From Mesostigma viride (taxonomy: Eukaryota > Streptophyta > Mesostigmatophyceae > Mesostigmatales > Mesostigmataceae): a stretch of DNA of 64,000 bases. Shown piece after piece: positions 1 through 11,700 of the stretch. Where the stretch lies: positions 290,001 through 354,000 of the forward strand of contig RPFO01000034.1 in assembly GCA_009746045.1 (NCBI GenBank), given 5' to 3'. The notes under the pieces were generated by a model. That model saw only the letters and a list, made by a program, of their open reading frames with translations. It ran no database searches and was not told the origin of the DNA. A program made the position numbers and the translations under genes. Position 1 is the stretch's first letter; each line of letters opens with the position of its first letter.

Positions 1-408
1 CCATCCATCCATCCATCCATCCATCCATCCATCCATCCATCCATCCATCCATCCATCCATCCATCCATCCATCCATCCATCCATCCATCCATCCATCCAT
101 CCATCCATCCATCCATCCATCCATCCATCCATCCATCCATCCATCCATCCATCCATCCATCCAATTCCATCCATCCATCCATCCATCCATCCATCCATCC
201 ATCCATCCATCCATCCATCCATCCATCCATCCATCCATCCATCCATCCATCCATCCATCCATCCATCCATCCATCCATCCATCCATCCATCCATCCATCC
301 ATCCATCCATCCATCCATCCATCCATCCATCCATCCATCCATCCATCCATCCATCCATCCATCCATCCATCCATCCATCCATCCATCCATCCATCCATCC
401 ATCCATCG
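1..408. repeat. (CCAT)n microsatellite
   Basis: An almost perfect tetranucleotide array fills the first 408 bases, with one interruption (ccaattccat) near 163. It runs off the left edge of the window, so its full length is unknown. No gene is visible in it. Confidence 0.98.
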
Positions 409-560
409 GGGTTGATCAATGCTCCGTGACTCCCCAACGGGAGCGAGAGTTTAATTAGTTAATTAATTAATTAATTAATGATGGCGTCTCAGCAGAGAGT
501 GGCTCTCTGCATGGGCAAAGCACGGTTGACTCATATTAGCAGATGCAGCAAGGCTGCCCC

Positions 561-1442
561 ATGGTCCAGAGCCTCCAGTAGACCGCCGCTGCCGCGCCTG
601 CTCGACGGGACGGAGGTCCCCTTTCGCAAACACTTAAAACTGTTGGGGAGCATGCTCCCTGACACCGCCGACGATGTGGACATCCGCATCGGCCTGGCCT
701 GGGCCAGGCTCCGTTCGCTCAACACCTGACTGGCGCTCGAAGGGCCTGGGCGAGCACTGAAGCGCATGCTCTTCAAGGTCCTCGTCCTCACGGTGCTCAC
801 GTATGGCGCCGAGGCGTGGACACTCACACCCACACTGGCAGCTAAGCTCGACGGCACGGTTTACAGGTTGCTCCGACAGGTCCTGAACGTAGGGTTTTCC
901 AAGCGCCCGTCATTAGAGTCTTTGTATCAGGGTACTGATGCCTCGTATTTCGGACGAGATTAGGCAGCGTAGGATAGCATTTGTAGAACACCTTGCTCGC
1001 ACCAGCCAGGTCGACACCGCCCTTGGTCTGGCAGGCCCTGGGCAGCGGCTTGGCCAGCCAGGGCGGCACATTCTGACCATACCTGGCCCCAAGGGCATTC
1101 CCAAAAGGGTAGGGAAACATGTCACGAACTACGTACAGATGTTGCTGGACGACCTGGTGGTCCCAGCCCAGTTTGAATACCGCATCCACTCTCTCTCCCT
1201 TCTTTGGACTGCCATGCAGGACAAGACGCGGTGGTAGAAGATTGTCAAGGCTCACACGCCAGCCCCTGTGGGCAAGCCACCTCCCCCCAAGAGGCGTTTT
1301 GATGAGTAGTGTAGTTAGGTTTTTTCTAGACTGGATATATTAGCGTTAGGTTAGTTCGATTACGCGGCTCCCTCCACTCCACCATCCATCAAGGAATATG
1401 TTATAACGGAGGCATGTTATAATTTAATTCAATTTTAATTTA
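561..1442 (+). mobile_element. 5'-truncated LINE (non-LTR retrotransposon) 3' end, copy A1
   Basis: Translated segments from about 630 to 1290 read as the C-terminal part of a LINE ORF2: a 'KLLGSML' block, 'RIGLAWARLRSL', the 'VLTVLTYGAEAW' block typical of LINE reverse transcriptase tails, then 'RISDEIRQRRIAF'. The frame is broken: a TGA at about 727 lies where copy B (54817-55682) has a tyrosine codon, and the reading moves between frames. The element ends in a T/A-rich tail (aatttaattcaattttaattt). It is bounded by atggtccagagcc at 561-573 and again at 1443-1455, which I read as the target-site duplication of target-primed reverse transcription. It is dead and 5'-truncated. Confidence 0.85.
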
Positions 1443-1680
1443 ATGGTCCAGAGCCCCTGTGGGCAAGCCCCCTCCCCCCAAGCGGAAGGGGCGTTTTGCT
1501 GAGTAGTGTAGTTAGGATTTTCTAGACTAGGTAGCTTAGAGTTAGGTTAGTTCGATTACGCGGCTTCGCCCACCTCCAGGGCATCTAGCAAGGAATATAG
1601 TGTGCTACGTGATCTCCCAACAAACTGAAAGTCATGTTATAATTTAAATTAATTTACTTTTAATTTAATGGTCCAGAGCC
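1443..1680 (+). mobile_element. second, more truncated LINE 3' end (copy A2) at the same target site
   Basis: Bases 1456-1667 repeat only the last coding bases and 3' UTR of copy A1 (from 'ccctgtgggcaagcc' through 'gcgttttgctgagtag' to a taatttaatg tail). A third copy of the 13-bp site atggtccagagcc follows at 1668-1680. The order is site, A1, site, A2, site, as expected for two successive insertions at one target. No intact coding capacity. Confidence 0.85.
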
Positions 1681-2535
1681 CACAGATATTGGCTTGGAAC
1701 ACATTTAGAAGCGCTGGTTTGGGAGAATATAAAGGCCTCTCCTGGAGCCTGAGGGGTTTTAGTAGGGGCGGGCATACCCAGGGTTAACCCACAACCAGAC
1801 CCGCCGCGGGTTACAAGACTGTATTCGGTTCAGTCGGGTTAGGCCCTCGGAGCCAGCGGGTCACCGCACTGTCGGACAACGGCCGGGCGTGGGAATGACA
1901 AAGAAGTAAACTGACAGACTGACTAACCATAGCATTTTCGGCAAACCAGGAGACGACCGAGGCGTCCCGCCCCGCCGTCCGCCGCGCCGTCCACGTTTGT
2001 CGGCCGGCGACGAACGATCTGCCCGGGCGGACTTGCCCACTGCCCACCGTGACTGGCAGCTGTACCTGTGTGTGCGCGTTTTGCAGTCGCCACGTGGTAA
2101 ATGCTTGCCAATTTTGCATTGCCATGCCACAAATTGAATAATGGCTGCCAATTTGAAGGCATACGACATGTGAAAGCAGCTGGGTTCGAGGTCGCCTTAC
2201 CCCAGCGTACTGACGAAATCGTGTATTGCGACCGCCAATATAAGTTGTCCTCGCGACGCTGGCTACATCTTTGCACGCGACATTACAGACCCTCAATGAT
2301 GGGCCCTCTTCTGATGTGGATGTTTGGGCGCGGGTTCAAGGACTGTGTTGTAACTTGTAAGAAAAAAAAACTCACAGTAAAATCCTCGAGCGAGTAAATA
2401 TACAGAGCGTGCCGTCCTCTGCAAGGCATTCTAATGCATGCTCAAGGCGAAGACATACCGAGTGATCCGCCTTGGGAGGAGCGGATTAAAGCATAGGTAC
2501 GGCGGCCGAAAGTATTCGGCAGCTGTTCGCAATAA
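1681..2535 (+). promoter_or_regulatory. upstream region of the SCD1-like gene
   Basis: The 855 bases between the LINE copies and the first coding exon hold no convincing gene. An A/T-rich gtaaatata stretch at about 2394-2402 lies roughly 135 bases before the start codon and could be a TATA-like element, but a transcription start cannot be fixed from sequence alone. Open frames on the minus strand (1811-2296) have no recognisable family features. Confidence 0.3.
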
Positions 2536-2745
2536 ATGGCCACTGCGGCCGCACAGCTGCATCCGAACTCCCGCCTGTTTGAATACTTTGTATTGTGTGG
2601 TCTCCCAAATGAGCTGGACCGCCTGTGCACCTTGGATGGCGACAAGGGGTTCTGCGGATATGACGTCAGCTACAAGCCTCACCTTCTGGATCGTGTCCCG
2701 CTGGTTGACAACCCAAACTGGCCTCTTCCCGATCAGCTCCCGACG
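2536..2745 (+). CDS. SCD1: SCD1-like exon 1 (start codon, N-terminal uDENN)
   Basis: Seventy codons from ATG in the context aataaATGG. 'RLFEYFVLCGLPNEL' followed by 'DGDKGF' matches the opening of the uDENN domain of SCD1 proteins. It ends in a phase 0 donor (gtacgc). The ATG is chosen because it lies just ten codons before the conserved block; a further upstream exon is not excluded. Confidence 0.88.
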
Positions 2746-5700
2746 GTACGCATCTCGCAAAGCGTGCTTGCTTTTTCTGTGCTGGCCTTGGCCTCGACGA
2801 TGGTGGGATTTCGTAATTGAAAATGTAAGCGGTGGTGGAAGTACGAAAGATGCCGAGCTAAATTCATCGATGATTGTAATGGCTTTTAACCTCGTTTTGG
2901 ACACTCGCAGCGTGACGCGTCGTTTGCATAGCCTTCTAAATATTTTAAAGCATCTCTCTAACGACGTGCCTTGTTATAGCGTGGTTGAACCTGCTAGCCA
3001 TATGCGACAACCTGGTCTTCTTTGGTTGCTTTAGCGCTTATACCCTGCAATCAACTGCCCACCTTGTGCCCGGTCTTTCAACCTCAACCTGATGACAAGT
3101 AAAACACTTCCACAGATCTAACCCCTAGCTCTTAACATCATGTATCATCCGTACATTCTTTGTGTCTATTGTCGGCTGCCAGTGCTGCATGCCTGCGGGT
3201 GTCAGCCTCTATGACCCGGGCGCTGGCGCAGTCTCCTTTGCGCTGGCGTCCGCCCCTTTCCATGGCTGCCCTGAAGAGCAAGACCTGCTGAGGTGCTATC
3301 CGATCGTCCTCACAGGTACCATGCTGACAACTTCGACTGAGAATTGGAAGAGGGAACACCATGCATGTGTGCAGCCATGTATGCGTTGCCTTGTGAAGCG
3401 ACAATGTCGCGATGTTGTGGCGTGCTAAGACGTTCACAGAGCCCCATGTAAACCGCACGTCCAAAGACCTTTCTGGACTTGCTGCATTTGGCTGCATGAG
3501 CACATGCTATTGCAGACACACTCCGGGGCATCGGGTGTTCGTCCCTTTCTCAGTTTTTTACTCGTCATCTCTGCCCCCCGCCCCCCCCTTTCCTCCATTC
3601 CCCCCGTTCCACCCACTTGCGAATCCAAGCACCTGTTGTCAACACTGGCCTCTCCTGCTTCACTAGCCACTAGAGTGGAGTCCATGGTCTTCCCCACCTA
3701 TGCTTGCCCAACGCTGGTGTTTGCTTTACCAATAGAATCAATTCCCCCCCCCCCCCCCTTGCCCCCCTTTCAACCTCAATAATGAAAGGATTCTGCTGTG
3801 CATACTTACCCAGGCTTTTGCACCTCCTGTTGACACGTCTTTAATTGATGACACAGTTAGTCCTGTTAACTCACTTTACTAGCTTCATCGGTGACTTGCA
3901 TGGGCCACCCTGCAGGTGGCCAGGGCCAGAAGCTGTACGCGGCCTGCCTCGTGTTCTCCGACGCGGTGTCCCCTCAGCTCGCGCAGCCGGCGGGGCCACC
4001 GCTGGCGAGTGCCCGCGCCGACAAGTGCCTCTGCCTGGTCTCTCGATGGCCCTACCTGCGCAGCATGCAGGCCATACTGCAGCACGTCTACTGGACGTGC
4101 TTCCGCGAGGGTTCCAGGTGGGTGGTGCTGGTCATGATGCTGGTGCGAGCGAAAGTAGTGACTAGTTTGTGGTGGTTGGACGTTCGGACACCACGTCTAC
4201 TGGATATGCTTCCGCGAGGGTTCCAGGTGCCACTCGTACGGCATCCGACACTGGCGTTACGCGTAGAGATTATGCCAGGGACAGACCAAGGGGTGGGTTG
4301 GGAATTTTGCGTCTTTGTTATTGTTGCCAGTGTCATGGCACAAACAGGGTAGTATCACACGGTAGGTGGTAGGGTCTGCCTCTACAGCAGCAGCACAAGG
4401 TAGGTGGTAGGGTCTACCTCTACAGCAGCAGCACAAGGTAGGTGGTAGGGTCTACCTCTACAGCAGCATCACACGGTTGTCAGGCAGGTGAGTTTTGGGC
4501 GCATGCATGGGGGGAGCTTGAGCGTGGTGATGTGGGCCGTGGCATGCCATGTGGGTGATAGCAGCACCTCAGAAGGTGTGCAAGGTTTTAAGGATTTTGC
4601 GTGCCGGAGGTTGCAAGAACAGTGTTTCGTCCGCCTGCGCATTATGTTTTATTGTTGCTCTCCTGTTTTCCATGTGTTCAAGGACCACACTGTGGAAAGG
4701 CGTGCCCATGAACACCGGCAGAGTGGAAAACCTGGCAATGTTTTTATCGCTGTCATAGCTGCCCACTGTCAGCATAAAATCTCGGGTTGACAGACCTGTA
4801 CGTTAGATTGGAGGAATGCAGAGCTTTCTAGGAGGGAGCGACATCAGCTGCCTGGGGTTTAGTTAGTTAAGCGTTCTATTGCGAACCATACCCATGTCCT
4901 CGGCTCCAATCCTTGCATACTTGAGCATGTTACCACCAAGGAACCTTCGTCTGACCAGTAGGGTAACCGGTATCTACCCGTGACTGCTATACTTTTTCAT
5001 ACTGCATCTAAAATTCTTTTGTCATTTTCCACTCCTTTTTATGGTACTTCTTTGTAGCACCGGCTGGTCCCACAAGTACGCACTAGCTGCACCAGGCGGT
5101 CAGTATCCTACAATCCTGTTTACCCTTGCCGTCCTGTTTACCCTTGCCGTCCCGCTTACCCTTGCCGTCCTGGTTATCCTTGCCGTCCTGCTTACCCTTG
5201 CCGTCCTGGTTACCCTTGCCGTCCTTGTCACCCTTGCCGTCCTGTTTACCCTTGCCGTCCTGCTTACCCTTGCCGTCCCGCTTACCCTTGCCGTCCCGCT
5301 TACCCTTGCCGTCCTGGTTACCCTTGCCGTCCTTGTCACCCTTGCCGTCCTGTTTACCCTTGCCGTCCTGCTTACCCTTGCCGTCCCGCTTACCCTTGCC
5401 GTCCTGGTTACCCTTGCCGTCCTTGTCACCCTTGCCGTCCTGTTTACCCTTGCCGTCCCGCTTACCCTTGCCGTCCCGCTTACCCTTGCCGTCCCGCTTA
5501 CCCTTGCCGTCCCGCTTACCCTTGCCGTCCTGCTTACCCTTGCCGTCCCGCTTACCCTTGCCGTCCCGCTTACCCTTGCCGTCCTGCTTACCCTTGCCGT
5601 CCTGTTTACCCTTGCCGTCCCGCTTACCCTTGCCGTCCCGCTTACCCTTGCCGTCCCGCTTACCCTTGCCGTCCTGCTTACCCTTGCCGTCCCGCTTACC

Positions 5701-8700
5701 CTTGCCGTCCCGCTTACCCTTGCCGTCCTGCTTACCCTTGCCGTCCTGCTTACCCTTGCCGTCCTGCTTACCCTTGCCGTCCTGGTTACCCTTGCCGTCC
5801 CGCTTACCCTTGCCGTCCCGCTTACCCTTGCCGTCCTGCTTACCCTTGCCGTCCTGTTTACCCTTGCCGTCCTGTTTATGCTTGCCGTCCTGCTTACCCT
5901 TGCCGTCCTGGTTACCCTTGCCGTCCTTGTCACCCTTGCCGTCCTGTTTACCCTTGCCGTCCCGCTTACCCTTGCCGTCCCGCTTACCCTTGCCGTCCTG
6001 CTTACCCTTGCCGTCCTGCTTACCCTTGCCGTCCTGCTTACCCTTGCCGTCCTGCTTACCCTTGCCGTCCTGCTTACCCTTGCCGTCCTGTTTACCCTTG
6101 CCGTCCTGTTTACCCTTGCCGTCCTGCTTACCCTTGCCGTCCCGCTTACCCTTGCCGTCCCGCTTACCCTTGCCGTCCCGCTTACCCTTGCCGTCCCGCT
6201 TACCCTTGCCGTCCTGCTTACCCTTGCCGTCCCGCTTACCCTTGCCGTCCCACTTACCCTTGCCGTCCTGCTTACCCTTGCCGTCCCGCTTACCCTTGCC
6301 GTCCTGCTTACCCTTGCCGTCCCGCTTACCCTTGCCGTCCTGCTTACCCTTGCCGTCCCGCTTACCCTTGCCGTCCTGCTTACCCTTGCCGTCCCGCTTA
6401 CCCTTGCCGTCCTGCTTACCCTTGCCGTCCTGCTTACCCTTGCCGTCCTGCTTACCCTTGCCGTCCCGCTTACCCTTGCCGTCCCGCTTACCCTTGCCGT
6501 CCCGCTTACCCTTGCCGTCCCGCTTACCCTTGCCGTCCTGGTTACCCTTGCCGTCCCGCTTACCCTTGCCGTCCTGCTTACCCTTGCCGTCCTTGTCACC
6601 CTTGCCGTCCTGTTTACCCTTGCCGTCCTGCTTACCCTTGCCGTCCCGCTTACCCTTGCCGTCCCGCTTACCCTTGCCGTCCTGCTTACCCTTGCCGTCC
6701 TGTTTACCCTTGCCGTCCCGCTTACCCTTGCCGTCCTGCTTACCCTTGCCGTCCCGCTTACCCTTGCCGTCCTGCTTACCCTTGCCGTCCCGCTTACCCT
6801 TGCCGTCCTGCTTACCCTTGCCGTCCTGCTTACCCTTGCCGTCCCGCTTACCCTTGCCGTCCTGCTTACCCTTGCCGTCCTGGTTACCCTTGCCGTCCCG
6901 CTTACCCTTGCCGTCCTGCTTACCCTTGCCGTCCCGCTTACCCTTGCCGTCCCGCTTACCCTTGCCGTCCCGCTTACCCTTGCCGTCCTGCTTACCCTTG
7001 CCGTCCTGCTTACCCTTGCCGTCCTGCTTACCCTTGCCGTCCTGCTTACCCTTGCCGTCCTGCTTACCCTTGCCGTCCCGCTTACCCTTGCCGTCCTGTT
7101 TACCCTTGCCGTCCTGCTTACCCTTGCCGTCCTGCTTACCCTTGCCGTCCCGCTTACCCTTGCCGTCCTGCTTACCCTTGCCGTCCTGCTTACCCTTGCC
7201 GTCCTGCTTACCCTTGCCGTCCTGCTTACCCTTGCCGTCCTGCTTACCCTTGCCGTCCCGCTTACCCTTGCCGTCCTGCTTACCCTTGCCGTCCCGCTTA
7301 CCCTTGCCGTCCCGCTTACCCTTGCCGTCCCGCTTACCCTTGCCGTCCTGCTTACCCTTGCCGTCCTGCTTACCCTTGCCGTCCTGTTTACGCTTGCCGT
7401 CCCGCTTACCCTTGCCGTCCCGCTTACCCTTGCCGTCCCGCTTACCCTTGCCGTCCTGCTTACCCTTGCCGTCCTGCTTACCCTTGCCGTCCCGCTTACC
7501 CTTGCCGTCCTGGTTACCCTTGCCGTCCTTGTCACCCTTGCCGTCCTGTTTACCCTTGCCGTCCTGGTTACCCTTGCCGTCCCGCTTACCCTTGCCGTCC
7601 TGCTTACCCTTGCCGTCCTGCTTACCCTTGCCGTCCTGCTTACCCTTGCCGTCCTGCTTACCCTTGCCGTCCTGCTTACCCTTGCCGTCCTGCTTACCCT
7701 TGCCGTCCCGCTTACCCTTGCCGTCCTGCTTACCCTTGCCGTCCTGCTTACCCTTGCCGTCCTGCTTACCCTTGCCGTCCTGCTTACCCTTGCCGTCCCG
7801 CTTACCCTTGCCGTCCTGCTTACCCTTGCCGTCCTGCTTACCCTTGCCGTCCCGCTTACCCTTGCCGTCCTGCTTACCCTTGCCGTCCTGCTTACCCTTG
7901 CCGTCCCGCTTACCCTTGCCGTCCCGCTTACCCTTGCCGTCCCGCTTACCCTTGCCGTCCTGCTTACCCTTGCCGTCCCGCTTACCCTTGCCGTCCTGCT
8001 TACCCTTGCCGTCCCGCTTACCCTTGCCGTCCTGCTTACCCTTGCCGTCCTGCTTACCCTTGCCGTCCCGCTTACCCTTGCCGTCCTGGTTACCCTTGCC
8101 GTCCTTGTCACCCTTGCCGTCCTGTTTACCCTTGCCGTCCTGCTTACCCTTGCCGTCCTGTTTACCCTTGGCGTCCTGTTTACCCTTGCCGTCCTGCTTA
8201 CCCTTGCCGTCCTGCTTACCCTTGCCGTCCTGCTTACCCTTGCCGTCCCGCTTACCCTTGCCGTCCTGCTTACCCTTGCCGTCCCGCTTACCCTTGCCGT
8301 CCCGCTTACCCTTGCCGTCCCGCTTACCCTTGCCGTCCTGCTTACCCTTGCCGTCCTGCTTACCCTTGCCGTCCTGCTTACCCTTGCCGTCCTGCTTACC
8401 CTTGCCGTCCTGCTTACCCTTGCCGTCCCGCTTACCCTTGCCGTCCTGCTTACCCTTGCCGTCCTGCTTACCCTTGCCGTCCCGCTTACCCTTGCCGTCC
8501 TGCTTACCCTTGCCGTCCTGCTTACCCTTGCCGTCCCGCTTACCCTTGCCGTCCCGCTTACCCTTGCCGTCCTGCTTACCCTTGCCGTCCCGCTTACCCT
8601 TGCCGTCCCGCTTACCCTTGCCGTCCCGCTTACCCTTGCCGTCCCGCTTACCCTTGCCGTCCTGCTTACCCTTGCCGTCCCGCTTACCCTTGCCGTCCCG

Positions 8701-11700
8701 CTTACCCTTGCCGTCCCGCTTACCCTTGCCGTCCTGGTTACCCTTGCCGTCCCGCTTACCCTTGCCGTCCCGCTTACCCTTGCCGTCCTGCTTACCCTTG
8801 CCGTCCCGCTTACCCTTGCCGTCCTGCTTACCCTTGCCGTCCCGCTTACCCTTGCCGTCCTGCTTACCCTTGCCGTCCCGCTTACCCTTGCCGTCCCGCT
8901 TACCCTTGCCGTCCTGCTTACCCTTGCCGTCCCGCTTACCCTTGCCGTCCTGCTTACCCTTGCCGTCCTGCTTACCCTTGCCGTCCTGCTTACCCTTGCC
9001 GTCCCGCTTACCCTTGCCGTCCCGCTTACCCTTGCCGTCCTGCTTACCCTTGCCGTCCCGCTTACCCTTGCCGTCCTGCTTACCCTTGCCGTCCCGCTTA
9101 CCCTTGCCGTCCCGCTTACCCTTGCCGTCCCGCTTACCCTTGCCGTCCCGCTTACCCTTGCCGTCCTGCTTACCCTTGCCGTCCCGCTTACCCTTGCCGT
9201 CCCGCTTACCCTTGCCGTCCCGCTTACCCTTGCCGTCCCGCTTACCCTTGCCGTCCTGCTTACCCTTGCCGTCCTGCTTACCCTTGCCGTCCTGCTTACC
9301 CTTGCCGTCCCGCTTACCCTTGCCGTCCCGCTTACCCTTGCCGTCCTGCTTACCCTTGCCGTCCCGCTTACCCTTGCCGTCCTGCTTACCCTTGCCGTCC
9401 CGCTTACCCTTGCCGTCCCGCTTACCCTTGCCGTCCTGCTTACCCTTGCCGTCCTGCTTACCCTTGCCGTCCCGCTTACCCTTGCCGTCCTGCTTACCCT
9501 TGCCGTCCCGCTTACCCTTGCCGTCCCGCTTACCCTTGCCGTCCTGCTTACCCTTGCCGTCCTGCTTACCCTTGCCGTCCCGCTTACCCTTGCCGTCCTG
9601 CTTACCCTTGCCGTCCCGCTTACCCTTGCCGTCCCGCTTACCCTTGCCGTCCCGCTTACCCTTGCCGTCCCGCTTACCCTTGCCGTCCCGCTTACCCTTG
9701 CCGTCCCGCTTACCCTTGCCGTCCCGCTTACCCTTGCCGTCCCGCTTACCCTTGCCGTCCTGCTTACCCTTGCCGTCCCGCTTACCCTTGCCGTCCCGCT
9801 TACCCTTGCCGTCCTGCTTACCCTTGCCGTCCCGCTTACCCTTGCCGTCCCGCTTACCCTTGCCGTCCTGCTTACCCTTGCCGTCCTGCTTACCCTTGCC
9901 GTCCCGCTTACCCTTGCCGTCCTGCTTACCCTTGCCGTCCTGCTTACCCTTGCCGTCCCGCTTACCCTTGCCGTCCTGCTTACCCTTGCCGTCCCGCTTA
10001 CCCTTGCCGTCCCGCTTACCCTTGCCGTCCCGCTTACCCTTGCCGTCCTGCTTACCCTTGCCGTCCCGCTTACCCTTGCCGTCCTGCTTACCCTTGCCGT
10101 CCCGCTTACCCTTGCCGTCCCGCTTACCCTTGCCGTCCCGCTTACCCTTGCCGTCCTGCTTACCCTTGCCGTCCTGCTTACCCTTGCCGTCCTGCTTACC
10201 CTTGCCGTCCTGCTTACCCTTGCCGTCCTGCTTACCCTTGCCGTCCCGCTTACCCTTGCCGTCCTGCTTACCCTTGCCGTCCTGCTTACCCTTGCCGTCC
10301 TGCTTACCCTTGCCGTCCCGCTTACCCTTGCCGTCCCGCTTACCCTTGCCGTCCTGCTTACCCTTGCCGTCCTGCTTACCCTTGCCGTCCTGCTTACCCT
10401 TGCCGTCCTGCTTACCCTTGCCGTCCTGCTTACCCTTGCCGTCCCGCTTACCCTTGCCGTCCTGCTTACCCTTGCCGTCCTGCTTACCCTTGCCGTCCCG
10501 CTTACCCTTGCCGTCCCGCTTACCCTTGCCGTCCCGCTTACCCTTGCCGTCCCGCTTACCCTTGCCGTCCTGCTTACCCTTGCCGTCCTGCTTACCCTTG
10601 CCGTCCCGCTTACCCTTGCCGTCCCGCTTACCCTTGCCGTCCTGCTTACCCTTGCCGTCCCGCTTACCCTTGCCGTCCCGCTTACCCTTGCCGTCCTGCT
10701 TACCCTTGCCGTCCCGCTTACCCTTGCCGTCCTGCTTACCCTTGCCGTCCCGCTTACCCTTGCCGTCCTGCTTACCCTTGCCGTCCTGCTTACCCTTGCC
10801 GTCCTGCTTACCCTTGCCGTCCCGCTTACCCTTGCCGTCCCGCTTACCCTTGCCGTCCCGCTTACCCTTGCCGTCCCGCTTACCCTTGCCGTCCCGCTTA
10901 CCCTTGCCGTCCTGCTTACCCTTGCCGTCCTGCTTACCCTTGCCGTCCTGCTTACCCTTGCCGTCCTGCTTACCCTTGCCGTCCCGCTTACCCTTGCCGT
11001 CCTGCTTACCCTTGCCGTCCCGCTTACCCTTGCCGTCCCGCTTACCCTTGCCGTCCCGCTTACCCTTGCCGTCCCGCTTACCCTTGCCGTCCTGCTTACC
11101 CTTGCCGTCCTGCTTACCCTTGCCGTCCTGCTTACCCTTGCCGTCCCGCTTACCCTTGCCGTCCCGCTTACCCTTGCCGTCCCGCTTACCCTTGCCGTCC
11201 TGCTTACCCTTGCCGTCCTGCTTACCCTTGCCGTCCCGCTTACCCTTGCCGTCCCGCTTACCCTTGCCGTCCTGCTTACCCTTGCCGTCCTGCTTACCCT
11301 TGCCGTCCCGCTTACCCTTGCCGTCCTGCTTACCCTTGCCGTCCTGCTTACTCTTGCCGTCCCGCTTACCCTTGCCGTCCTGCTTACCCTTGCCGTCCCG
11401 CTTACCCTTGCCGTCCTGCTTACCCTTGCCGTCCTGCTTACCCTTGCCGTCCCGCTTACCCTTGCCGTCCCGCTTACCCTTGCCGTCCCGCTTACCCTTG
11501 CCGTCCTGCTTACCCTTGCCGTCCCGCTTACCCTTGCCGTCCCGCTTACCCTTGCCGTCCCGCTTACCCTTGCCGTCCCGCTTACCCTTGCCGTCCTGCT
11601 TACCCTTGCCGTCCTGCTTACCCTTGCCGTCCCGCTTACCCTTGCCGTCCCGCTTACCCTTGCCGTCCCGCTTACCCTTGCCGTCCTGCTTACCCTTGCC

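Noticed and set aside
1811-2296. 161-codon minus-strand frame upstream of the SCD1-like gene
   Set aside because: No recognisable motif or splice support, and three overlapping frames of similar length exist in the same place.
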